9,694 nucleotides of DNA, from assembly GCA_902772715.1 (NCBI GenBank), contig CACYBT010000215.1, positions 1 to 9,694 of the forward strand, in the 5' to 3' direction. Under the pieces are notes generated by a model that did not search any database, was not told the DNA's origin, and worked only from the letters and a program-made list of their open reading frames with translations. Below are positions 1 to 5,650 of this stretch, piece by piece. Within the stretch, counting starts at the first letter, position 1; each line of letters begins with the position of its first letter. Origin of the DNA: an uncultured Succinivibrio sp. (GTDB taxonomy: Bacteria; Pseudomonadota; Gammaproteobacteria; Enterobacterales; Succinivibrionaceae). A program made the translations under genes and the position numbers.

Positions 1-623
1 AGGTTCAAGGCATTACCAAATGGCAGTGTTAAAGGAGCAGATTTGAAAATTCTAAGAGAATATGTCCCGTTTAATTTACCATAAGCAACAATAGAACCGG
101 TAAAAGTTACAGCACCAATGAAAATACCGAGGAATATCTCTACAAGTTCAGTATTAAACATGGCTGAAGTCATAACCACATGTTCAGCGGCTTTTGAGGC
201 TTCTTCCTTGCAGGCTGCAACTTTAGCCATAACTTCCTGAGCAGTACCTTCAACTGGAACAGTGCAGTTACCTGCTACCGTTACAGGATCAACGCCTAAT
301 TTGATGAAACTGTTAAAACCAACTAGAACAGCTGCCAAACCCACAAAACTATGCAGACAGGCAATCAACTCAGGCATCTGAGTCATCTGAACTTTCTTTG
401 CAACGTAAAGGCCAACAACAGCACCAATAAGCATGGCGAAAATAATGGCAGCAAAGCCCATGGCAGAAACGCTGGTAAAGGTTGCAACAAGAGCAATGAC
501 CATACCAACAATACCGGACATACATCCCATTTTAGCTGTTTCTTGCTTTGATAAACCTGCCAGCGCAGTTATGAATAACAGTGCTGCAAGAATGTAGGCC
601 ATATGAGTTAAACCTAACAACAT
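1..623 (-). CDS. pntB: NAD(P) transhydrogenase subunit beta, 5' part (cut by window edge)
   Basis: Membrane subunit of the proton-translocating transhydrogenase, which uses the proton gradient to move hydride from NADH to NADP+. Only the first 207 codons are present; the rest, including the NADP(H)-binding domain, lies beyond position 1. The start ATG at 623-621 has a strong Shine-Dalgarno and begins MLLGLTHMAYILAALL. The segment LHSFVGLAAVLVGFN places a histidine at residue 91, matching the proton-pathway His91 of E. coli PntB. EIFLGIFIGAVTFTGS follows at 162-177. Hydrophobic segments lie near 7-25, 36-53, 55-75, 84-104 and 160-181. Between residues 105 and 161 the loop is about 38 residues longer than in E. 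coli as I recall it, and holds Cys120 and Cys138. The gene lies 22 bp downstream of pntA in the same direction, the usual pntAB operon. Identity is very secure; the loop comparison is from memory. Confidence 0.97.
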   Translation of the reverse strand, partial: MLLGLTHMAYILAALLFITALAGLSKQETAKMGCMSGIVGMVIALVATFTSVSAMGFAAIIFAMLIGAVVGLYVAKKVQMTQMPELIACLHSFVGLAAVLVGFNSFIKLGVDPVTVAGNCTVPVEGTAQEVMAKVAACKEEASKAAEHVVMTSAMFNTELVEIFLGIFIGAVTFTGSIVAYGKLNGTYSLRIFKSAPLTLPFGNALN

Positions 624-633
624 ACTATTATAT

Positions 634-640
634 CTCCTTA
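634..640 (-). promoter_or_regulatory. Ribosome binding site of pntB
   Basis: The minus strand reads TAAGGAG ten bases before the ATG at 623-621, inside the 22-bp gap after pntA. This strong match favours that ATG over the in-frame ATG seven codons later (602-600). Confidence 0.85.
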
Positions 641-645
641 CCTAC

Positions 646-2181
646 TTACTGCTGTTTTCTAAACATTGCCAACATACGACGGGTGACGGCAAATCCACCA
701 AAAATATTGATGGACACTATCAGCACGCCAATAAAGGCAAAAATACCAATGAGTATAGAGCTGTTGCTTATCTGCACCATAGCTCCAACCACCACTATAC
801 CTGATATAGCATTAGTTACAGACATCAAAGGTGTATGCAGTGAATGCGAAACATTCCAGACCACATAGTAACCAACAACGACTGAAAGCACGAACACAGT
901 AAAGTGTGGTAAAAATTCCGCAGGAGCGTACGCACCGATAAGCACAAAGAGCACCAGCATAGCAATCATTGAGCCAATCTTAAGGACTGGACTTACCTGA
1001 TGCTGCTCAACTTTTGCCGGAGCCTCTGTTTTCTTAGCCTGAGGTGTTGCAGAAACACTAATCTTTGGAGGTGGGAAGGTAACCTCACCATCCTTAGTTA
1101 CTGTCATGTTTCTTAAAACCACATCCTCAAAATTGACATCAATGGTGCCATCTTTGTTTTTGCAAAGGAGTTTGGCAAGATTGACAAGATTAGTGGAATA
1201 TAACTGGGAAGACTGTGCAGGCAGACGTGCAGCCAAATCAGTATAGCCAATCATCTTTACACCATTATCGGTGACCTTAATCTTTCCTGGTTCAGTTCCT
1301 TCACAGTTACCACCGGTAGCAGCAGCCAGATCCACAATCACAGATCCTGCTTTCATTGTAGAAATCATCTCTTTGGTGATAAGTCTTGGAGCAGGTTTTC
1401 CTGGAATAGCGGCAGTGGTAATAATGATATCTACCTCTTTGCACTGTTTGGCAAAGAGTTCCATCTCGGCCTTGATAAATTCATCTGACATGACTTTAGC
1501 ATAACCATCAGAAGAACCGCCATCTTCGTTCTTGAAGTCAAGTTTTAAGAACTCACCACCCATAGATTTAATCTGATCGGCAACTTCAAGTCTTGTATCA
1601 AAAGCACGTACAATTGCACCTAATGAATGAGCAGTACCAATGGCAGCAAGACCGGCAACACCGGCACCAATAACCATGACTTTGGCTGGTGGAACTTTAC
1701 CTGCCGCAGTAACCTGGCCTGTAAAGAATCTACCAAAAGCATGAGCGGCTTCAACAACAGCACGATAACCTGAAATATTAGCTGTCGAAGATAATGCATC
1801 CAATGACTGAGCACGAGAAATACGAGGCACCATGTCCATAGCCAACACGGTTACTTTTTTCTCATTCAATTTGTCGACAAGTTCTTGATTCTGAGCAGGT
1901 CTTATAAAACTAACTAAAACCTGACCTTCATGCATAAGCTCAATTTCAGAATTTGATGGAGCATTTAATTTAAAGATAATATCTGCTCCCCAAACCTGTT
2001 TACTATTTACAATTTTTGCACCAGCAGCCTCAAAAGAAGCATCGTCAAAACTTGCAAGTGCACCTGCTTTACTTTGAACCTGAACATCAAAGCCCATTTT
2101 TTTTAGTTTCCCAACGGTATCTGGAGTTGCTGCAACTCTAGTCTCACCGCTAAAACTTTCCTTAGGAATACCTATTAGCAT
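646..2181 (-). CDS. pntA: NAD(P) transhydrogenase subunit alpha
   Basis: Subunit alpha of the inner-membrane transhydrogenase; it binds NAD(H) and supplies four membrane helices. The 511 residues nearly equal the 510 of E. coli PntA, and many blocks match it: GIPKE near the start, SRAQSLDALSS (122-132), AAGKVPPAKVMVIGAGVAG (159-177), KAGSVIVDLAA (277-287), GYTDL (312-316) and HTPLMSVTNAISGI (449-462). The glycine-rich GAGVAG (172-177) and Asp195 in FDTR form the Rossmann NAD site. A Pro/Ala/Lys linker (about 370-398) leads to hydrophobic segments near 402-420, 426-444, 452-471 and 475-497. The ATG has AGGA seven bases upstream. It is first in the pntAB operon; pntB follows after 22 bp. The operon supplies NADPH for biosynthesis, which could include the glutamate synthase encoded on the other side of the window. 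No truncation or frameshift is seen. Confidence 0.98.
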   Translation of the reverse strand: MLIGIPKESFSGETRVAATPDTVGKLKKMGFDVQVQSKAGALASFDDASFEAAGAKIVNSKQVWGADIIFKLNAPSNSEIELMHEGQVLVSFIRPAQNQELVDKLNEKKVTVLAMDMVPRISRAQSLDALSSTANISGYRAVVEAAHAFGRFFTGQVTAAGKVPPAKVMVIGAGVAGLAAIGTAHSLGAIVRAFDTRLEVADQIKSMGGEFLKLDFKNEDGGSSDGYAKVMSDEFIKAEMELFAKQCKEVDIIITTAAIPGKPAPRLITKEMISTMKAGSVIVDLAAATGGNCEGTEPGKIKVTDNGVKMIGYTDLAARLPAQSSQLYSTNLVNLAKLLCKNKDGTIDVNFEDVVLRNMTVTKDGEVTFPPPKISVSATPQAKKTEAPAKVEQHQVSPVLKIGSMIAMLVLFVLIGAYAPAEFLPHFTVFVLSVVVGYYVVWNVSHSLHTPLMSVTNAISGIVVVGAMVQISNSSILIGIFAFIGVLIVSINIFGGFAVTRRMLAMFRKQQ

Positions 2182-2455
2182 TGCATTTTCCTGTCTGATG
2201 ATTATTTACTACCAAGGTAGAATTATGTGTTATACAAAACATGACACAAAGTCATAGTCATTACAAAATTGTAGATTACAACCTACGCATTAAGAATGTA
2301 CATGCTTCCTAAACGATAAATCTCCTCTTTGTTATTGATTTTAAAAAGATATAGTCAAACTTTCAGTTAACATTCAGAAAATCTCAAAGTTATTCTTATT
2401 AATCAATAAGTCTAAAGTTAAGCATAAAAGGAAGGCAAAATAAACAGACAGCTAA
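2182..2455. other. AT-rich intergenic region between pntA and rimI
   Basis: This 274-bp gap follows rimI and precedes pntA, both read leftwards, so it should hold the pntAB promoter. I see no open frame worth calling and no G/C-rich terminator stem with a T-run after rimI; an A/T-only palindrome at 2395-2410 (CTTATT-AATC-AATAAG) is too weak. One possible minus-strand promoter is TTGACT (2358-2353), a 16-bp spacer, then AATAAC (2336-2331), a 4/6 match at the -10. Small palindromes lie at 2209-2220 (CTACC-AA-GGTAG), 2241-2255 and 2262-2273. The lack of a clear terminator leaves read-through from holD-rimI into pntAB possible. Confidence 0.5.
2229..2273 (-). promoter_or_regulatory. Possible pntAB promoter with overlapping palindromes
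   Basis: The minus strand carries TATAAC (2234-2229), a 5/6 match to the sigma70 -10 box, about 50 bp before the pntA ATG. A -35 candidate, ATGACT (2255-2250), matches 4/6 but with a short 15-bp spacer. Overlapping it is ATGAC-N5-GTCAT (2241-2255), a perfect 5-bp inverted repeat, and next to that TACAA-AA-TTGTA (2262-2273). Such an overlap is where a repressor could act, but I cannot name a regulator. Five-base arms arise often by chance in A/T-rich DNA, so this is weak. Confidence 0.3.
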
Positions 2456-2956
2456 CTAAAGTGCGAGCACCTTATCAAGATTTTTTTTGATTTCACCAAG
2501 TTGCATTGTGAAAGCATCTTCGGGAGGAAGATTTGAAACGGCATTGTAATAGTTCTTACGCACCCCCACCTTTACAAATCCGTATTTTTCATAAAGATTC
2601 TGCGCAATAAGATTTGAAACTCTCACTTCCAAAAAACACTCTTTGATACCATTTTCAAGTGCGACCTTAAGAGTATCCCGTAACAGCATTGAACCAAGTT
2701 TCCTGCCATGAAAATCAGGATCTACACCAATGGTTAAAAGATCTGTGGATAGTTTTGAGTTATAAATCACAGAAAAACCGATTAATTTTTTTACGTAAAA
2801 CAGGCCAATAATAATATAGACATCAGCAAAACATTCAAGAAGAGACTGTGCATTCCAGGCATTTTTCTGCGAACGATACTCTATTTCTTCCATTCTCAAA
2901 ACTAGATCCTTATCGTCTGCCGTGAGAACTCTAGTGTAGAAATTTTCATTTATCAT
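2456..2956 (-). CDS. rimI: Ribosomal protein S18-alanine N-acetyltransferase
   Basis: GNAT-fold enzyme that moves an acetyl group from acetyl-CoA to the N-terminal alanine of ribosomal protein S18. At 166 residues it is slightly longer than E. coli RimI (148). Diagnostic blocks are TIGVDPDF (75-82), FLEVRVSNLIAQNLYEKYGF (108-127) and RKNYYNAV with EDA at 146-148, all aligning with E. coli LEVRASN, LYESLGF and RRNYY. Glu110 and Tyr122 correspond to the catalytic pair Glu103 and Tyr115 of E. coli. The odd part is the acetyl-CoA pyrophosphate loop: E. coli has QRQGLG where this protein has HGRKLG (83-88), so the central glycine is lysine. The start overlaps the end of the upstream gene by 11 bp, implying translational coupling, and the same partner precedes rimI in E. 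coli. Specificity for S18 rather than another N-terminus is inferred. Confidence 0.88.
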   Translation of the reverse strand: MINENFYTRVLTADDKDLVLRMEEIEYRSQKNAWNAQSLLECFADVYIIIGLFYVKKLIGFSVIYNSKLSTDLLTIGVDPDFHGRKLGSMLLRDTLKVALENGIKECFLEVRVSNLIAQNLYEKYGFVKVGVRKNYYNAVSNLPPEDAFTMQLGEIKKNLDKVLAL

Positions 2957-3608
2957 TTAAGCGTGTCCCGAACTCTTTTTTGAGTTCCTCCCATATGTAT
3001 CTTTTACCTTTCTGCAGTACTAATAGCGTACCGGCATCCACAAGGGTGGTTTCATCAACAAGAAGAATATCGCTTGGAAGATAATGCACTGTATCATCAT
3101 AAGGCTTAACATCAAACTGCTTTGTCTTTAAAAAAGCTAACAATGATGGGAGATATTCAACCTTTGAGTTCAGATCCACAAAAATATCCGCACGCTTATT
3201 TCTAAGTCTGTAAGGAAGATTACGCCAATTTGCCTTCTCGGCACCCTTAGGCTCAAGTGCAATACTTTCCCCATCAACCACCGGAGCAGTTAGATTAGGA
3301 TTGAAAAATGCCTTACTTAATGGCACTCGACACTCATAAGTAGACTGACTCTTGTCGCCTACACTACTTTCCTTTAAAGCAGTGGTGTAAGAATCCTCAT
3401 CCTGTGAAACATGCTCAATAGTTGGCTCTGAGGATGTATTCTGACCGACATCAGCATTAGGAGCTGCACTAGCCTCGTCTGCTAAATTTGATAAATGAGA
3501 TATGGATGGGTCAGAATGAAATGAATCATTGGGTTCCTTAAGTTCATTTTTTTTGAGTTTCCATACTGTACGCTGCTGTTTAAAAACCATACCACATTGC
3601 CTAATCAT
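2946..3608 (-). CDS. holD: Probable DNA polymerase III psi subunit, with extended N-terminal half
   Basis: Probably the psi subunit, which bridges the clamp loader and the chi subunit, which in turn contacts SSB. The assignment rests on position (directly before and overlapping rimI, as in E. coli) and a weak match over residues 137-215: RADIFVD, then YLPSLLAFLKTKQFDV, HYLPSDILLVDE and a C-terminal RYIWEELKKEFG, resembling the E. coli layout ending in a helix with ALWQQI. TVWKLKK (14-20) resembles the psi N-terminal QWSLRR, where chi binds. The protein has 220 residues against 137 in E. coli; the excess is a Ser/Asp/Glu/Asn-rich, probably disordered stretch at about 22-95. The start is uncertain: ATG at 3608 has little ribosome-binding signal, while ATG at 3590 (residue 7) has AGG nine bases upstream. 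If not psi, it is a protein of unknown function. Confidence 0.62.
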   Translation of the reverse strand: MIRQCGMVFKQQRTVWKLKKNELKEPNDSFHSDPSISHLSNLADEASAAPNADVGQNTSSEPTIEHVSQDEDSYTTALKESSVGDKSQSTYECRVPLSKAFFNPNLTAPVVDGESIALEPKGAEKANWRNLPYRLRNKRADIFVDLNSKVEYLPSLLAFLKTKQFDVKPYDDTVHYLPSDILLVDETTLVDAGTLLVLQKGKRYIWEELKKEFGTRLNDK

Positions 3609-3642
3609 CTACACTAAAGAAAAAGAACCAGCACATGAGTTT

Positions 3643-3661
3643 ATTGTAGCAGTTTTGTCAA
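3643..3661 (-). promoter_or_regulatory. Extended -10 promoter for holD-rimI
   Basis: The minus strand reads TGCTACAAT (3651-3643), a TGn-extended -10 element with a 5/6 hexamer. Transcription would begin near 3636, giving a leader of about 28 bases before the ATG at 3608. A perfect TTGACA hexamer (3661-3656) lies only 7 bp upstream, too close to act as its -35 box, and I find no good -10 box at the right distance from it. Confidence 0.5.
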
Positions 3662-3691
3662 AAATTACCTAAAAACACACTCAATAAATAA

Positions 3692-3783
3692 TGAAAAAAA
3701 AGGAATGCCTTGAGACCAAAGGATAGCATGATATTATCAGGATAAACAAAGATCATGCCTGTCTCACCACAAGTCCTAGGATG
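3692..3783 (-). ncRNA. Candidate small structured RNA
   Basis: On the minus strand, perfect complementary arms nest around one another: TGAGAC (3766-3761) with GTCTCA (3716-3711), GCATGAT (3758-3752) with ATCATGC (3732-3726), and at the tip TTAT-CCTG-ATAA. This gives about 17 base pairs with one asymmetric bulge. Next comes a short AAGG-CATT-CCTT hairpin (3711-3700) running into a T-run ending near 3694, a weak terminator-like end. A possible promoter is TTGTGC (3818-3813), 17 bp, CATAAG (3795-3790), predicting a start near 3783. I recognise no known RNA family. It could instead be a DNA-level palindrome or chance. Confidence 0.25.
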
Positions 3784-3916
3784 AACTACCTTATGCAAAA
3801 AATGTCTTAACGGCACAAATACATTATTCCCTTGAAAAAAAATGTCTTTAGCGAAGTACATATCCGTTAACAAAAACACTCAAGATAAGTTCCCCCTACA
3901 AAATTACTATTTATAA

Positions 3917-3933
3917 CGCACAATTAAAGTGCA
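3917..3933 (+). promoter_or_regulatory. NtrC-type binding site upstream of glnA
   Basis: The 17-mer CGCAC-AATTAAA-GTGCA matches the NtrC (GlnG) consensus TGCAC-N7-GTGCA at all but the first base, so the core GCAC-N7-GTGC is perfect and correctly spaced. Its centre is about 288 bp before the glnA start codon. NtrC is the classical activator of glnA under nitrogen limitation. Only one good site is seen, whereas E. coli has several, and no sigma54 promoter is recognisable downstream. The match is a sequence observation; binding is inferred. Confidence 0.6.
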
Positions 3934-3938
3934 GTATA

Positions 3939-3985
3939 AACTTAGAATTTTCCTTGAAAAACAGTTTTTCACGGCATTCTAAGTT
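3939..3985. repeat. 47-bp nested palindrome upstream of glnA
   Basis: The outer arms AACTTAGAAT (3939-3948) and ATTCTAAGTT (3976-3985) are a perfect 10-bp inverted repeat. Inside is a perfect odd palindrome, TGAAAAACAGTTTTTCA (3955-3971). They are separated by unpaired TTTCCT on the left and CGGC on the right. As RNA on either strand it could fold into an 18-base-pair interrupted hairpin. No T-run follows on either side, so an intrinsic terminator is unlikely. It begins 6 bp after the NtrC-like site, which suggests a regulatory role or a second operator. Confidence 0.6.
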
Positions 3986-4109
3986 CTGACGCTTCTTTGC
4001 AAGATTACAAATATCTTATTGATACTAAAGCAGATAATAATCAGAAATTACGAATTATCTTTCCTTGCCATCGCCTATGCTTCATTTTAGTGCACATTTT
4101 TATCTATAG

Positions 4110-4124
4110 TTCACTTTTGGTGAA
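4110..4124. promoter_or_regulatory. Palindromic operator candidate before the glnA promoter
   Basis: TTCAC-TTTTG-GTGAA is a perfect 5-bp inverted repeat with a 5-bp centre. Its midpoint lies about 58 bp before the predicted glnA transcription start, where an activator could touch RNA polymerase. It differs from NtrC (7-bp centre), CRP (TGTGA-N6-TCACA) and FNR (TTGAT-N4-ATCAA) sites, so no regulator is named. Confidence 0.35.
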
Positions 4125-4138
4125 AATTCATATTTTTT

Positions 4139-4168
4139 TTGATTTAAAAAAGAATGCGCACACATAAT
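4139..4168 (+). promoter_or_regulatory. Sigma70-type promoter of glnA-gltB
   Basis: TTGATT (4139-4144, 4/6) and CATAAT (4163-4168, 5/6) are separated by 18 bp, predicting a start near 4175 and a leader of about 38 bases. It is the best promoter-like pair I found between holD and glnA. Confidence 0.5.
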
Positions 4169-4198
4169 AAAGCAGGCTTCAACACAATTTTATCTTGT

Positions 4199-4205
4199 TA
4201 AGGAG
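4199..4205 (+). promoter_or_regulatory. Ribosome binding site of glnA
   Basis: TAAGGAG lies seven bases before the ATG at 4213. This sets the start there and excludes the in-frame TTG at 4195, which precedes this site and would add six unfamiliar residues. Confidence 0.88.
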
Positions 4206-4212
4206 AAATACC

Positions 4213-5622
4213 ATGAATTACGAAGACGTTAAGAAACTAATCACCTCGGCTGAGGTTTCATTTGCAGATTTGAGATTCACTGATACCAGAGGCAAAGAGC
4301 ACCATATTACCCTTCCCATCAACGCAATCGATGAAGGCTTTTTTGAAGGCGGAAAAATGTTTGATGGCTCATCCATTTCAGGCTGGAAAGGTATTGATAA
4401 ATCAGACATGGTTTTAAAACCAGATATAGATACAGTCGTCCTTGATCCTTTTTACCAGGAACCAACCATTCTCATTCGCTGTGACATTCTTGATCCTGAA
4501 ACTATGACTGGTTATGAAAGAGATCCTCGTTCCGTGGCCAAAAGAGCGGAAGACTATATGCGCAGCACTGGAATCGGCGATGAGGCTTTCTTTGGTCCTG
4601 AACCTGAGTTCTTTCTCTTTGACGACGTGCGATTTAAATCTGACATGCAGGGCTCGATGGTCTGCATTGATGATGTGGAAGCGGCATGGAATACCGATGC
4701 TGAATATGAAGGAGGCAACAAAGGTCATCGCCCTATGGTCAAAGGCGGTTACTTCCCAGTACCTCCTGTTGACTCTTCACAGGATATTCGCTCAACCATG
4801 TGTAAGATTATGTCCAAGATGGGATTAACCATTGAGGCCCACCATCACGAGGTTGCCACTTCCGGTCAAAACGAGATTGCCACCCGTTTTGCCTCTCTAA
4901 CGCAAAAGGCTGACGAGGTTATTCTATACAAATATATTGTCCATAATGTAGCCCATCTGCATAACAAAACAGCCACCTTTATGCCAAAGCCAATTGCCGG
5001 TGATAACGGTTCTGGCATGCACTGCCATCAGTCAATTTCAAAAAATGGAACTAATATTTTTGCAGGAAATCTGTATGGGGGTCTGTCACAGGAAGCCTTA
5101 TGGTACATTGGAGGCATTATCAAACATGCCAAGGCTCTAAATGCCTTCACCAATCCTTCAACTAACTCCTATAAACGACTAGTTCCAGGATTTGAGGCAC
5201 CACTGATGCTGGCTTACTCCGCCTCTAATCGTTCGGCATCCATTCGAATTCCATATTCACTAAATCCGAAGGCAGCCCATATTGAAGTACGGTTCCCAGA
5301 CTGTACTGCCAATCCATATTTGGCATTCTCAGCCATGCTGCTCGCCGGACTTGATGGAATTAAAAATCATATTGAACCAGGCGATCCAATGGATAAAAAC
5401 CTTTATGACTTACCTCCAGAGGAGGCCAACAACGTTCCTAAAGTATGTACCTCACTTGAAGAGGCCATTGCTGCCTTGAGAGCCGATCATGAGTTTCTAC
5501 AACAGGGTGGAGTCTTCACAGATGATCTTTTAGAGTCCTTTATTGACTTAAAGATACAGGAAGATACACGTGTCAGAGCCACGCCACACCCACTAGAATT
5601 TGAACTCTACTACAGTCTTTAA
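4213..5622 (+). CDS. glnA: Glutamine synthetase, type I, adenylylation-regulated
   Basis: Makes glutamine from glutamate, ammonia and ATP in the cytoplasm as a dodecamer. From ATG 4213 the protein has 469 residues, the same as E. coli GlnA. Conserved blocks are MFDGSS (49-54), GPEPEFFLFD (128-137), AHHHEVATSGQNE (209-221), KPIAGDNGSGMHCH (259-272), NSYKRLVPGFEAP (318-330), NRSASIRIP (339-347) and the C-terminal TPHP with EFELYYS. Tyr398 in NLYDLPPEE matches the tyrosine that GlnE adenylylates in enteric bacteria, so activity is probably covalently controlled. The oddity is NPKAAHIEVRFPD (351-363): E. coli has KARRIEVR, so Ala355-His356 replace Arg-Arg, removing an arginine (355 in mature numbering) that contacts ATP phosphates. 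Glu358 and Arg360 remain. gltB follows after 28 bp with no visible terminator. Transcription is probably under NtrC plus a sigma70-type promoter. Confidence 0.98.
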   Translation: MNYEDVKKLITSAEVSFADLRFTDTRGKEHHITLPINAIDEGFFEGGKMFDGSSISGWKGIDKSDMVLKPDIDTVVLDPFYQEPTILIRCDILDPETMTGYERDPRSVAKRAEDYMRSTGIGDEAFFGPEPEFFLFDDVRFKSDMQGSMVCIDDVEAAWNTDAEYEGGNKGHRPMVKGGYFPVPPVDSSQDIRSTMCKIMSKMGLTIEAHHHEVATSGQNEIATRFASLTQKADEVILYKYIVHNVAHLHNKTATFMPKPIAGDNGSGMHCHQSISKNGTNIFAGNLYGGLSQEALWYIGGIIKHAKALNAFTNPSTNSYKRLVPGFEAPLMLAYSASNRSASIRIPYSLNPKAAHIEVRFPDCTANPYLAFSAMLLAGLDGIKNHIEPGDPMDKNLYDLPPEEANNVPKVCTSLEEAIAALRADHEFLQQGGVFTDDLLESFIDLKIQEDTRVRATPHPLEFELYYSL

Positions 5623-5634
5623 TAAAAATAAATA

Positions 5635-5642
5635 AAGGAAGG
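5635..5642 (+). promoter_or_regulatory. Ribosome binding site of gltB
   Basis: AAGGAAGG lies eight bases before the ATG at 5651, inside the 28-bp glnA-gltB gap. It sets the gltB start, which puts the catalytic cysteine at residue 24 after a short propeptide. Confidence 0.8.
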
Positions 5643-5650
5643 CAAAGTCC

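Larger units (their letters stand above)
3609..4212. other. Long intergenic control region between holD and glnA
   Basis: This 604-bp stretch separates two divergent transcription units. Leftward it holds an extended -10 promoter for holD. Rightward it holds the control region of glnA. Further contents are a candidate structured RNA (3692-3783, minus), a direct repeat AAAAAATGTCTT at 3797-3808 and 3837-3848 (exactly 40 bp apart), an inverted pair TTAACGG (3807-3813) with CCGTTAA (3864-3870), an NtrC-like site, a 47-bp nested palindrome, an inverted pair AGATAAT (4032-4038) with ATTATCT (4054-4060), and a palindrome just upstream of the glnA promoter. I find no convincing protein gene in it. 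Confidence 0.7.

Noticed and set aside
351..868. Two plus-strand open frames opposite pntB and pntA
   Set aside because: Both are antisense to recognised membrane segments of PntB and PntA and have low-complexity translations.
2395..2410. CTTATT-AATC-AATAAG as a terminator after rimI
   Set aside because: The stem is only A/T-rich and six pairs long, with no T-run following it on the minus strand.
3658..3879. A 73-codon minus-strand open frame starting with GTG in the holD-glnA gap
   Set aside because: It is Phe-rich with no recognisable domain, lies in A/T-rich DNA where short open frames are common, and its end overlaps the holD promoter. A G-rich patch about 11 bases upstream (AGGGGGA) is a weak point in its favour. 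The nested inverted repeats inside it fit a structured RNA better.
3972..3986. A sigma54 promoter (CGGCAT with GTTC) upstream of glnA
   Set aside because: The -24 half keeps GGCA, but the -12 half lacks the required GC at the correct spacing.
4195..4212. An upstream TTG start for glnA
   Set aside because: The TTG lies before the Shine-Dalgarno TAAGGAG and would add six residues absent from other GlnA proteins. ATG at 4213 gives exactly 469 residues.
4414..4828. Open frames of about 104 codons on both strands inside glnA
   Set aside because: They are out-of-frame or antisense readings of a highly conserved gene.
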